A stretch of 32,688 nucleotides of DNA, taken from the NCBI GenBank assembly GCA_007679095.1, contig VEFU01000016.1, positions 48,277-80,964 on the forward strand, read 5' to 3'. This stretch comes from Paenibacillus bovis. GTDB lineage: Bacteria > Bacillota > Bacilli > Bacillales > Bacillaceae_C. Shown piece after piece: positions 1 through 8,628 of the stretch (within the stretch, counting starts at the first letter, position 1; each line of letters begins with the position of its first letter). Position numbers and translations under genes: made by a program. The notes below the pieces were generated by a model that did not search any database, was not told the DNA's origin, and saw only the letters and a program-made list of their open reading frames with translations.

Positions 1-640
1 AAAGTTGTAGGCAGTCACGCAAGTCGTTTCAATATGCCCAGTGCAGTGAGAAAAAGGCAGAGGTGGTCACGCAAGTCGCTTCATCGTGCCCGGTGCAGGA
101 GGAAAAAGGATGAGGCGGTCACGCAAGAAGCTTCAATGTGCCCGGTACAGTGAGAAAAAGTTGTAGGCAGTCACGCAAGGCGCTCCATCGTGCCCAGTGC
201 AGTGGGAAAAAGGCGGAGGTGGTCACGCAAGTCGTTTCAATGTGCCCGGTACAGGAGGAAAAAGGCGGAGGTGGTCACGCAAGAAGCTTCAATGTGCCTG
301 GTGCAGGAGGAAAAAGGCAGAGGTGGTCACGCAAGTCGTTTCAATGTGCCCGGTACAGTGAGAAAAAGTTGTAGGTGGTCACGCAAGTCGTTTCAATGTG
401 CCCAGTGCAGTGGGAAAAAAGGATGAGGTGGTCACGCAAGTCGCTTCAATGTGCCCGGTACAGTGAGAAAAAGTTGTAGGCAGTCACGCAGGGCGCTCCA
501 TCGTGCCCAGTGCAGTGGGAAAAAAGGATGAGGTGGCCATGCAAGCCGGTTTAACGTGCCCGGTGCAGAGGGAAAAAGTTGTAGGCGGTCACGCACGCAG
601 CTTCAATGTTTCCGGCATAGTGAGAAAAAGAGGAATGTGG
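1..640. repeat. 52-bp tandem repeat array (minisatellite)
   Basis: Units begin with a GTCACGCA-like core at 14, 66, 118, 170, 222, 274, 326, 378, 431, 483, 536 and 588, a period of 52 bp, or 53 bp where a run of A gains one base. The array starts before the window edge: bases 1-13 are the tail of another unit. It decays from about 536 and is barely recognisable after 640. Each unit ends in an A-run followed by a variable tail. The array is visibly richer in G+C than its flanks. Because 52 is not divisible by 3, successive units fall in different frames. Open frames exist on the + strand but the peptides are Arg/Lys/Cys/Ser-rich and change frame from unit to unit, so I read it as non-coding. 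Confidence 0.93.
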
Positions 641-714
641 GCACACTGGCTCCATCATCGTACCCAGTCCAAAACTAAATAGAAGAAGTAAGTCAAATTT
701 CACATCCAGTAATA

Positions 715-758
715 AGGAAAAGAAAAATGGTCACGAGTTACTTGTACCTCGTGACCAT
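715..758 (-). terminator. Rho-independent terminator of the thioesterase gene
   Basis: A perfect 11-bp inverted repeat (ATGGTCACGAG at 727-737, its complement at 748-758, 10-base loop) is followed on the minus strand by a T-rich run (complement of 715-727). It lies about 40 bases past the stop of the minus-strand gene ending at 800. Confidence 0.85.
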
Positions 759-799
759 GGTAATGCAAACAAATATTCAATTTGATCTAATAAATAATC

Positions 800-1315
800 C
801 TATTTCTCACCTTGTGCAAAAAATGCAGCAAGATCTTTACTTTCCTGTTTACGTATTTTACGATGAGCAGCTCTTTTATTAGCTGTTTCATTTAACCATT
901 TTTCTTCCTCGGTTTCGGGAACAACTTGTGGAACAGGGGTAGGTTTTCCATCTTCATCTAACGCTACAAATGTTAAGAAGGATAGGGCAGCTATTGCTTG
1001 TTCACCTGTAAGTAAATTTTCGGAAGTTACTTTTACAAATACCTCCATTGAGCTTGTTCCTGTCCAGGTAACAATTGCTGTTAAAGTGACAGCATCACCA
1101 ACACGAATCGGTTTTATAAAATCTACCGAATCTGTTGATGCAGTTACTACAGGGTTCCGCGCGAATTTTATAGCAGCAATTGAAGCTACATCATCGATAT
1201 ATCCCATGAGCTTACCTCCAAAAAGCGTACCATGATGATTGGTATCAGGAGGGAAGACTAGGCTTGTTTTTATAGTAATAGAATCTTTCATCATTTTCTT
1301 TTCTGGTTGTTGCAT
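800..1315 (-). CDS. ykhA: Acyl-CoA thioesterase, hotdog fold (YkhA-like)
   Basis: Hydrolyses acyl-CoA thioesters to free acid and CoA in the cytosol. The protein matches the YkhA/BFIT-type family: a single hotdog domain with the conserved stretch VFPPDTNHHGTLFGGKLMGY, then the ASTDSVDFIKPIRVGD region, and a charged C-terminal tail. About 171 residues is the normal family length. The longest frame begins at a GTG at 1321, but that GTG lies inside the Shine-Dalgarno GAGGTG (1326-1321). The ATG at 1315 sits five bases after that site and is the better start. The gene stands alone, with its own terminator. The physiological acyl substrate cannot be read from sequence. Confidence 0.88.
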   Translation of the reverse strand: MQQPEKKMMKDSITIKTSLVFPPDTNHHGTLFGGKLMGYIDDVASIAAIKFARNPVVTASTDSVDFIKPIRVGDAVTLTAIVTWTGTSSMEVFVKVTSENLLTGEQAIAALSFLTFVALDEDGKPTPVPQVVPETEEEKWLNETANKRAAHRKIRKQESKDLAAFFAQGEK

Positions 1316-1434
1316 TTCCACACCTCACTTCGGCTATTCGTATATTATATCATTCGAAATATGTAGCTGTCTAAATGCGTTTGCTCTTATGGTTACCTAA
1401 TATAAAAATAATTTACGAAAAATAAAAAATACAT

Positions 1435-1464
1435 ATCGACAATCTATAAACAACAGGCTATAAT
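1435..1464 (+). promoter_or_regulatory. Probable sigma-A promoter of ldh
   Basis: TCGACA (1435-1440), an 18-base spacer and a perfect TATAAT (1459-1464). Transcription would start near 1471, placing the Rex-like operator just downstream of the start. Confidence 0.65.
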
Positions 1465-1478
1465 GAAATTATAAATAA

Positions 1479-1494
1479 TGTGAAAATATTCACA
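1479..1494. promoter_or_regulatory. Rex operator in the ldh promoter region
   Basis: TGTGAAAATATTCACA is a perfect palindrome (TGTGAA-N4-TTCACA) and fits the published Rex consensus. Rex is displaced from DNA when NADH rises, which induces fermentation genes such as ldh. Its position about 8-24 bases after the predicted start suits blocking of transcription. Confidence 0.88.
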
Positions 1495-1566
1495 AACAAA
1501 AACCCTTAAGATCATAAACAAGATTTGATTGTAAGGGACCCTTATTTAAAGTATTCTATTTGATAA

Positions 1567-2556
<990 letters not shown>

Positions 2557-2575
2557 CTATAATAGGAGAAATATC

Positions 2576-3361
2576 ATGGAAACAAATGCATTGGAACAAG
2601 TGGAAAAATTAGCTTTAAAGAAATTAACTATCTTTGAGAAAAGTTATTTTATCTATTTCCTACGTTCTATATTAGCTAGTATGTTTATTGGATTTGGAGT
2701 AATTGTTGCCTTTAAAACAGGGAATTTCTTTTACTTAGAAAACTCACCTCTAGCATATCCAATGGCGGCTGTAACATTTGGTGCAGCCATCATCTTAATT
2801 TCTTATGGTGGAGGAGATTTATTTACTGGCAACACATTTTACTTCTCTTATAGTGCTTTGAAAAAGAAAATTCATTGGAAAAAAGCAGGACAATTGTGGA
2901 TTTTCAGTTATGGTGGAAATATAGTAGGGGCAGCATTCTTTGCACTATTAATCTTTGCGACCGGCTTATTCGCGGATCCAAAGGTAAATGGTATGTTGCT
3001 AGACGTTGCGATGAACAAAACACAAATACCAACATCTGAACTGTTTTTTAGAGGTATTCTTTGTAATTGGCTAGTTTGCCTAGCTTTCTTTGTTCCGTTA
3101 ACGTTAAAAGGGGATGGTCCAAAGTTATTTACAATGATGTTATTTGTATTTTGCTTCTTTATCTCTGGTTATGAACATAGTATTGCCAATATGTGTACAT
3201 TTGCTGTTTCATTAGTGCTTAATGTGGATAATTCCGTTACATTTTCAGGAATTATTCACAACCTTATTCCTGTGACAATCGGAAATTTTATTGGTGGCGG
3301 TATTTTCATGGGTTGGATGTATTATTATGTGAACAAGCCTTTCACGGAGGAAGCAAATTAA
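2576..3361 (+). CDS. Formate/nitrite transporter (FNT) family protein
   Basis: A membrane channel/transporter for small monocarboxylate or nitrite anions, expected to form pentamers. Six hydrophobic segments are visible. FNT hallmarks are GGGDLFTGN (about 78-86, omega-loop region), a Lys in the VAMNKTQ segment (about 148) and SGYEHSIANM with the central pore His (about 201), followed by a second re-entrant stretch. About 261 residues is typical. AGGAGA (2564-2569) precedes the ATG at 2576; the upstream open frame overlapping ldh lacks a site and is rejected as the start. It lies directly behind ldh, where B. subtilis carries the lactate permease lctP, and shares its terminator. Export of lactate or formate is therefore an inference from context; FNT members carrying lactate are known. 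Confidence 0.9.
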   Translation: METNALEQVEKLALKKLTIFEKSYFIYFLRSILASMFIGFGVIVAFKTGNFFYLENSPLAYPMAAVTFGAAIILISYGGGDLFTGNTFYFSYSALKKKIHWKKAGQLWIFSYGGNIVGAAFFALLIFATGLFADPKVNGMLLDVAMNKTQIPTSELFFRGILCNWLVCLAFFVPLTLKGDGPKLFTMMLFVFCFFISGYEHSIANMCTFAVSLVLNVDNSVTFSGIIHNLIPVTIGNFIGGGIFMGWMYYYVNKPFTEEAN

Positions 3362-3364
3362 AAA

Positions 3365-3397
3365 AGAAGCACCCATTTTCGGATGCTTCTTTTTGTT
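3365..3397. terminator. Bidirectional terminator between the FNT gene and ampS
   Basis: AAGAAGCA (3365-3372) pairs with TGCTTCTT (3385-3392), with A-run on the left and T-run on the right. It can serve the + strand ldh operon and the convergent minus-strand gene ending at 3399. Confidence 0.88.
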
Positions 3398-3398
3398 A

Positions 3399-4631
3399 TT
3401 AAAATGCCCAATCACCATTACGGAACACTGGAATTTTTTCTCCAGATTCTGTAATACCATCAATGTTCATTTCAGCTGAACCTATCATGAAATCGACATG
3501 TGTAATACTAGAGTTTAATCCGTGCTTAGCTAGTTCTTCTTGCGACATTTTCTTTCCACCATCTAGACAGAAAGCATAGGCACTACCGATAGCTAAGTGG
3601 TTAGAAGCATTTTCATCAAATAAAGTGTTATAGAATAAAATATTAGATTGTGAAATAGGTGAGTTATGTGGTACTAAAGCAACTTCTCCTAAATAGTGAG
3701 AACCTTCGTCTGTTTCCACTAGCTTCTTAAGTATCTCTTCACCTTCTTTTGCTTTCACATCTACAATGCGACCATTTTCAAATGTAATCGTAAATTCATC
3801 AATAATGTTACCTGCATAGCTTAATGGTTTTGTACTTGCCACATAACCATTTACTCCATCTTTATGAGGTACAGTGAATACTTCTTCCGTTGGCATATTT
3901 GCCATAAATTCATTACCATCTTCATTTAAGCTTCCAGCGCCACACCATAAGTGACCCTCTGGTAACTCAATCGTTAAATCAGTTCCAGGTGCAGTATAGT
4001 GCAGCTTTTTAAAGCGTTTATTGTTAAGGAAATCCGCTTTCTCTCTTAATGTTTCGTCATGCTTCTTCCAAAGTTCAATAGGATTATCTAAGTTTGCTCT
4101 TGTAGCTTTGAAAATTGCATTCCAAAGTTTTTCTACTTGTTCTTCTTGCGGAGCACCAGGGAATACTTTCGCAGCCCAATCTTTAGAAGGAGCAGCAATG
4201 ACAGTCCAACTAACTTTGTCAGATTGGATATATTGACGATACTTAGACATTGCTTGTCCAGCTACTTTTTGGAAGTTTGCGATTCTTTCCGGATTTACTC
4301 CTTTTAATAAATCTGGCCCGGCTGATACTACGGACATAAAAGCAGCACCTGATTCCGCAAGTTCTTCCATTTCACGTGCACGCCATAGTGGATATTCATT
4401 AAAAGCTTCATCTGGTGCAAGATCATATTTTAATCTAGAAACGACATCATCGTTCCAGTTCACGATTACGTTCTTAGCACCGGCTTCGTAAGCTTTTTTT
4501 ACGACAATACGTATGAATTCTGCGTTATCAATAGCTGCGTTAATTGCAAGTGTTTGTCCTTTTTGAACATTAACACCAACTTTTACAGCAAGTTCGGCAT
4601 ATTTTTCTAAAGTATTTTGGAAATTAGTCAT
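3399..4631 (-). CDS. ampS: Metal-dependent aminopeptidase, M29 family
   Basis: A cytosolic exopeptidase that removes N-terminal residues from peptides. The 410-residue product has the length of the AmpS/aminopeptidase T family. Metal-binding regions of the C-terminal half are seen in GEVALVPHNSPIS, in NHLAIGSAYAFCLDGG, and in HVDFMIGS near the end. The start at 4631 is supported by AAGGAG seven bases upstream. It is a single-gene unit convergent with ldh-FNT. Substrate preference is not evident. Confidence 0.92.
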   Translation of the reverse strand: MTNFQNTLEKYAELAVKVGVNVQKGQTLAINAAIDNAEFIRIVVKKAYEAGAKNVIVNWNDDVVSRLKYDLAPDEAFNEYPLWRAREMEELAESGAAFMSVVSAGPDLLKGVNPERIANFQKVAGQAMSKYRQYIQSDKVSWTVIAAPSKDWAAKVFPGAPQEEQVEKLWNAIFKATRANLDNPIELWKKHDETLREKADFLNNKRFKKLHYTAPGTDLTIELPEGHLWCGAGSLNEDGNEFMANMPTEEVFTVPHKDGVNGYVASTKPLSYAGNIIDEFTITFENGRIVDVKAKEGEEILKKLVETDEGSHYLGEVALVPHNSPISQSNILFYNTLFDENASNHLAIGSAYAFCLDGGKKMSQEELAKHGLNSSITHVDFMIGSAEMNIDGITESGEKIPVFRNGDWAF

Positions 4632-4733
4632 AAATATTCTCCTTTTAAGTAAAATTCTGAATCAATATTATCATTTTAACAATCATAGAAAGGAATGCCA
4701 AACAAGAACGTATATAGATTCACCGAATTTTAA

Positions 4734-5171
4734 CTAGTTCATATTTAGTAGATTTCTGAGTTCTAGAGGATTGTTAGCTATGTCAGCTAGTGTGTACTCA
4801 TCTAGGACTTGAAGGTATGCTGAAAGTGCTCGATGTAATACATGCTTTAATCCGCATACTGGAGATATTACACATTCAGTTGAACCCTGTTCAAAGCATG
4901 GAACTAGTTTAAAGTCATCTTCCGTTTGTCTTACAATCGCTCCAATGTTTATTTCCTCTGGTGCCAAAGCAAGTTTTATACCGCCCCCACGACCACGAAC
5001 TGTAACAATTACTCCCATTTTTCCTAATTCATGAGTAACTTTCATTAAATGATTCTTTGAGATATTATATGCCTCTGCAATTTCCGATATATTGGATAAT
5101 TTATCAGGACCTTTAGAAGAAAGATATATTAATATGCGTAATGCATAGTCTGTATAATTAGTAAGTCTCAT
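4734..5171 (-). CDS. nsrR: NO-sensing Rrf2-family repressor NsrR
   Basis: A DNA-binding repressor with an iron-sulfur cluster that reacts with nitric oxide. It opens with the Rrf2 signature RLTNYTDYALRILIYL, has a winged helix-turn-helix (residues about 25-65, ISKNHLMKV) and the RGRGGG wing. Three cluster cysteines lie in CFEQGSTECVISPVCGL; counted from the ATG at 5171 they fall at 92, 100 and 106, the same numbers as in B. subtilis NsrR. This supports 5171 over the GTG at 5180, as does AGGTG six bases upstream of the ATG. The gene is divergent from hmp, whose promoter carries two NsrR-type palindromes, so regulation of the neighbour and perhaps of itself is likely. Confidence 0.94.
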   Translation of the reverse strand: MRLTNYTDYALRILIYLSSKGPDKLSNISEIAEAYNISKNHLMKVTHELGKMGVIVTVRGRGGGIKLALAPEEINIGAIVRQTEDDFKLVPCFEQGSTECVISPVCGLKHVLHRALSAYLQVLDEYTLADIANNPLELRNLLNMN

Positions 5172-5272
5172 TTTTATCACCTGCTCCTTTCATTAGTATA
5201 CAACATTAATTTGAAAATCATATGAACAAACAAACGTGAACATTCAAAGAATATTATGTGACAGCTTTTCTA

Positions 5273-5295
5273 AAGATGTATTTAAAATATTGCTT
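5273..5295. promoter_or_regulatory. NsrR operator 1 upstream of hmp
   Basis: A 23-bp imperfect palindrome: left arm AAGATGTATTT, one central A, right arm AAATATTGCTT. It matches the known 11-1-11 NsrR consensus (AAGATGYATTT and complement) with a weaker right arm. Confidence 0.82.
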
Positions 5296-5319
5296 TAAAT
5301 TCAGCGGCAAGTTAAGTTA

Positions 5320-5342
5320 AAGATGTATTTAAAATATATCTT
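5320..5342. promoter_or_regulatory. NsrR operator 2 upstream of hmp
   Basis: Left arm AAGATGTATTT, central A, right arm AAATATATCTT: an almost perfect 11-1-11 NsrR palindrome. Its centre is 47 bp from that of operator 1 and its right arm ends 17 bases before the hmp start, so bound NsrR would cover the transcription start region. Confidence 0.9.
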
Positions 5343-5359
5343 TTAAAGGGGTTAACGAA

Positions 5360-6577
5360 ATGGCACTTCCTAAACATGTAATTGATATTGTGAAATCTAC
5401 AGCACCTATATTAGAAGTACATGGTGTAACTATTACATCTGTATTTTACAAAAATATGTTTTCGAACCATCCTGAACTATTAAATATTTTTAATCATGCA
5501 AATCAATCGCAAGGAAGACAGCAAACTGCCTTAGCAAATATGGTATATATGGCTGCAAAAAATATTGATAGATTAGAAGAATTACTTCCTGCAGTGACAC
5601 AAGTTGCTTACAAACATAGAGGATTAGGTGTTAAGCCTGAACATTACCCGATTGTAGGTAAACATTTACTAGAAGCAATAAAAGAAGTATTAGGGGACTC
5701 CGCAACAGATGAAATTATTAATGCATGGGCGGAAGCTTATGGAGAAATAGCTCAAGTATTTATTAATATTGAAGCAAATATGTATAGAAAAGCAGAAGAA
5801 CAAGAGGGCGGATGGGAAGATTTTAAAGATTTTGTAGTTGTTGAAAAAGTAAAAGAAAGCGAAGTCATCACCTCGTTTTATTTAAAAGCGAAGGATGGAA
5901 AACCTGTTCCTACTTATAAGCCAGGTCAATATATTACAATCCGTGTTCATATTCCAGAAGAAACATATGCATTAAATCGTCAATATAGTTTATCTGTGGC
6001 ACCTGGTAATGAATACTTTAGAATTTCCGTCAAAAAAGAAGAGGAATTTGTTCCAAATGGTAAGGTGTCTAATTACTTGCATCATAATATTCAAGTTGGA
6101 GATACAGTTGAAGTTAGTGCACCAGCCGGTGATTTCTACTTAGATGTGAACGCCGAAGATCATGTAGCTCTCATTAGCGGTGGCGTAGGAATTACCCCAA
6201 TGATGAGTATGTTGGAATCACTAGTGCAAAATAAAACGAGTCAAAAGGTTACTTTTATCCACTCAGCTAGAAATGAAGCTGTACATGCATTTGCAGAAGA
6301 AGCAAGTAAATTAGTATCTGAATTGGACAAGGCTGAATATATTGTAGGCTATGAAAAACCATTAAATATTTCCGGGAATCATGATTTTACTGGTTATATT
6401 AATAAAGATTTATTGCAAGCTAAAATAGATAAAAACACGGTTTGTTATATATGTGGGCCAGTTCCATTTTTAAGAAATGTAGTAAGTATGTTAACAGATA
6501 TTGGAGTGGAAGAAGAAAATATTCGTTATGAATTTTTTGGCCCAGCACTTCAGCTAGATACAAAAGTAACTGTATGA
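5360..6577 (+). CDS. hmp: Flavohemoglobin, nitric oxide dioxygenase
   Basis: Converts nitric oxide with O2 and NAD(P)H to nitrate, detoxifying NO in the cytosol. Domain order: globin (about 1-140) with distal Tyr30 and Gln54 and the proximal heme His86 in YKHRGLGV; an FAD-binding domain with NRQYSLS (about 215); an NAD-binding domain with ISGGVGITPMMSM and YICGPVPF. The C-terminal YEFFGP motif is typical. At 405 residues it has the family length. AAAGGGG lies nine bases before the ATG. Two NsrR operators upstream and the divergent nsrR gene show NO-dependent control. It is monocistronic, with a terminator right after the stop. Confidence 0.96.
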   Translation: MALPKHVIDIVKSTAPILEVHGVTITSVFYKNMFSNHPELLNIFNHANQSQGRQQTALANMVYMAAKNIDRLEELLPAVTQVAYKHRGLGVKPEHYPIVGKHLLEAIKEVLGDSATDEIINAWAEAYGEIAQVFINIEANMYRKAEEQEGGWEDFKDFVVVEKVKESEVITSFYLKAKDGKPVPTYKPGQYITIRVHIPEETYALNRQYSLSVAPGNEYFRISVKKEEEFVPNGKVSNYLHHNIQVGDTVEVSAPAGDFYLDVNAEDHVALISGGVGITPMMSMLESLVQNKTSQKVTFIHSARNEAVHAFAEEASKLVSELDKAEYIVGYEKPLNISGNHDFTGYINKDLLQAKIDKNTVCYICGPVPFLRNVVSMLTDIGVEEENIRYEFFGPALQLDTKVTV

Positions 6578-6586
6578 ATCCATTTT

Positions 6587-6624
6587 TACTGTCCGATAGA
6601 CTATATTGGACAGTATTTTTATTT
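6587..6624 (+). terminator. Terminator of hmp
   Basis: TACTGTCC (6587-6594) pairs with GGACAGTA (6608-6615), followed by a T-rich run. Confidence 0.88.
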
Positions 6625-6636
6625 TGCGATTCTTAT

Positions 6637-6662
6637 TGAAAAATGTAAACTTCTGTCGATAT
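6637..6662 (+). promoter_or_regulatory. Candidate sigma-D promoter for motAB
   Basis: TGAA (6637-6640), 14 bases, GTCGATAT (6655-6662). The motility sigma factor consensus is TAAA-N15-GCCGATAT, so each element has one mismatch. Its place about 35 bases before motA supports the reading. Confidence 0.5.
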
Positions 6663-6697
6663 ATATAGTAATACAGATGAAATTTAGGGTGAAGCTT

Positions 6698-7483
6698 ATG
6701 GATAAAACAACAATAATAGGAATATTACTTGGGATTGTAGCTGTAGGAGTAGGGATGGTAATGAAAGGTGTACCAATTATGGCAATTGTTAACCCTGCAG
6801 CAATTTTAATCATAATTGTCGGTACTGCAGCTAGTGTTGTTACTGCATTCCCTACATCAGAAATTAAGAAAGTACCGAAGTTGTTTGGGATACTATTTAA
6901 ACAAAAACAACTTTATCAGCCTAAGGAATTAATTTATGATTTCTCCGAGTTAGCACAATTAGCAAGAAAAGAAGGATTGCTTGCGTTGGAAGCAACTATT
7001 GCTGATATTGATGATCCATTTATGAGAAATGGTCTAACATTGGCAGTTGATGGACAAAGTGCTGATTATATTCGTGATGTCCTAAATGAAGAAATTGATG
7101 CGATGGAAGAACGCCATCAAGTAGGAGCTGCTATTTTTACACAAGCAGGTACATATGCACCGACACTTGGGGTGCTAGGAGCGGTAATAGGTTTAATTGC
7201 AGCACTAGGAAATATGGAAAATACAGATGAATTAGGTTTAGCCATTTCTGCTGCATTCGTTGCAACACTTTTAGGTATTTTCACTGGGTATGTTTGGTGG
7301 CACCCATTTGCAAATAAGCTTAAACAAAAGTCAAAAGAAGAAGTGCGTATTAAAGAGATGATGGTAGAAGGAATATTATCTATTTTGGAAGGAGAAGCGC
7401 CAAGGGTAATCGAGAGAAAATTAGCATCTTATTTACCAGCCTCAGAAAGGCAACAAATTTTTGAGGAAAGTGGTGAATTATAA
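6698..7483 (+). CDS. motA: Flagellar motor stator protein MotA
   Basis: Forms, with MotB, the ion-conducting stator that drives flagellar rotation at the cell membrane. Four membrane segments are visible: two near the N-terminus (about 5-25 and 30-50) and two in the second half. The latter include the conserved TQAGTYAPTLGVLGAVIGLIAA region (in part) with its channel proline, and AFVATLLGIFTGYVWWHPFANKL. A charged cytoplasmic loop between them contacts the rotor in this family. The ATG at 6698 is preceded six bases upstream by AGGGTG; an in-frame extension to 6677 lacks a site. The product of 261 residues is of family length. The stop overlaps the motB start by one base, so translation is coupled. 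Confidence 0.95.
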   Translation: MDKTTIIGILLGIVAVGVGMVMKGVPIMAIVNPAAILIIIVGTAASVVTAFPTSEIKKVPKLFGILFKQKQLYQPKELIYDFSELAQLARKEGLLALEATIADIDDPFMRNGLTLAVDGQSADYIRDVLNEEIDAMEERHQVGAAIFTQAGTYAPTLGVLGAVIGLIAALGNMENTDELGLAISAAFVATLLGIFTGYVWWHPFANKLKQKSKEEVRIKEMMVEGILSILEGEAPRVIERKLASYLPASERQQIFEESGEL

Positions 7484-8280
7484 TGTCCCGGCGTAAACGA
7501 AGACAGAGAAAAGAGGAGCAGCATGATAATAGCGAATCATGGTTACTCCCATACTCTGATTTAATGACACTATTATTAGCGTTATTTATTGTGTTATTTG
7601 CTGCGAGCTCTGTTGACGCACAGAAATTCCAAAGATTATCACAAGTATTTAATGGTATCTTCTTAGGAGGAACTGGTCCAATCCATTATCAAAACCCAAT
7701 AGAAAATGATGATCATAGTAAAGATAATCCTGATCATGAAGAGGAAGAGAAGGAACCAGTGATAGAAGAAGAAAATACAGTTGATTTTGATTTAGAAGAG
7801 CAAAGAGAGTTAGAAGAGATTCAAGCAAAAATCAATATGTACATTCAGAAGAATGATTTGAATGATAAATTCGAAATCTCCTATACTGATGAAGGGTTAC
7901 TACTGAGGATTCGTGATAATGTTTTATTTGCTTCAGGTAAAGCAAAAGTTAGGGAAAAGGATGTAAAAACAGCGAAAGAAGTAGCTGAATTTTTGAAGAT
8001 GGATCCTCCTAGAAATATTATTATTAGTGGACACACGGATAATGTTCCAATACGTAATTCTGAATTTGAATCGAATTGGGACTTAAGTGTTATGCGTGCG
8101 ATTAATTTCATGAAAGTGCTTTTGGAAAATGGGGATCTTGATCCAAGATGGTTTAGTGCGAAAGGGTTTGGAGAATTTCAACCAATTGCAGATAATGATA
8201 CAGCAGAAGGACGCGCAAAGAATAGAAGGGTAGAAATACTCATATTACCTCGTATAGATGATGAAGAGGCTGGGACATAA
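7483..8280 (+). CDS. motB: Flagellar motor stator protein MotB
   Basis: The peptidoglycan-anchored stator partner of MotA. After a basic N-terminus there is one membrane segment (about 27-45) beginning with PYSDLMTLLLALF, whose Asp26 is the ion-carrying residue. A periplasm-side linker is very acidic (about 78-105). The C-terminal OmpA-like domain carries SGHTDNVPI, the SVMRA segment and GRAKNRRVEI for peptidoglycan binding. It overlaps motA by one base (TAATG). The last five codons and the stop (from 8267) lie in the left end of an intergenic repeat, so the final residues EAGT may be repeat-derived. H+ versus Na+ use cannot be decided here. Confidence 0.95.
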   Translation: MSRRKRRQRKEEQHDNSESWLLPYSDLMTLLLALFIVLFAASSVDAQKFQRLSQVFNGIFLGGTGPIHYQNPIENDDHSKDNPDHEEEEKEPVIEEENTVDFDLEEQRELEEIQAKINMYIQKNDLNDKFEISYTDEGLLLRIRDNVLFASGKAKVREKDVKTAKEVAEFLKMDPPRNIIISGHTDNVPIRNSEFESNWDLSVMRAINFMKVLLENGDLDPRWFSAKGFGEFQPIADNDTAEGRAKNRRVEILILPRIDDEEAGT

Positions 8281-8550
8281 CCATTTGACCTAAATGTAAA
8301 TCCGAACAATGTAAGTGTAGCTATACCGCTTCGGAAATACACTTCGCTTTCCGCGGGCGGCTAATGAGCCTCCTCGGCGCTAAACGCCTGCGGGGTCTCA
8401 TCGAGGCCTTTATTCCCGCTGGAGTCTTCGTGTATTTCCTTCGCTGGTAACTAGAAAATTTTTATAATTGATAAAGTGACCGAACTATTTTGTTTTGAAA
8501 CAAGTTATAGTTCGGTTTTTTTTTGCATCCATATACCTCTGTCCCAACCT
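8267..8550. repeat. Composite structured intergenic repeat (Bacillaceae type), copy 1
   Basis: Imperfect terminal inverted repeats bound the region: AGGCTGGGACA (8267-8277) and TGTCCCAACCT (8540-8550), one mismatch. Inside is a GC-rich core (about 8318-8452) flanked by GGAAATACAC (8333-8342) and GTGTATTTCC (8430-8439) and containing CTTTCCGCGGGCGG, GAGCCTCCTCG and GGGGTCTCA. These same blocks recur in the copy at 11475-11605. The core can fold into a long branched hairpin. It resembles a dispersed element I know from several Bacillaceae genomes. The right part holds the motB terminator. No reading frame is evident. Confidence 0.8.
8479..8525 (+). terminator. Terminator of motAB
   Basis: ACCGAACTAT (8479-8488) pairs with ATAGTTCGGT (8507-8516), followed by a run of T. 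The same arms recur at 14966-15013. Confidence 0.88.
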
Positions 8551-8628
8551 GTTTTTGATAGGACTATAAACATATTTCGTCATTATTTCTTGGGAAATAA
8601 CAAATTCCAGCATACGCTGCTATAGTCT

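Noticed and set aside
138-426. Two overlapping + strand open frames of 78 codons inside the tandem array
   Set aside because: They arise because the repeat unit lacks stops; with a 52-bp period each unit changes frame, there is no consistent Shine-Dalgarno, and no family is recognisable.
1-640. CRISPR array
   Set aside because: There are no constant repeats separated by unique spacers; the whole 52-bp unit is repeated with point variants.
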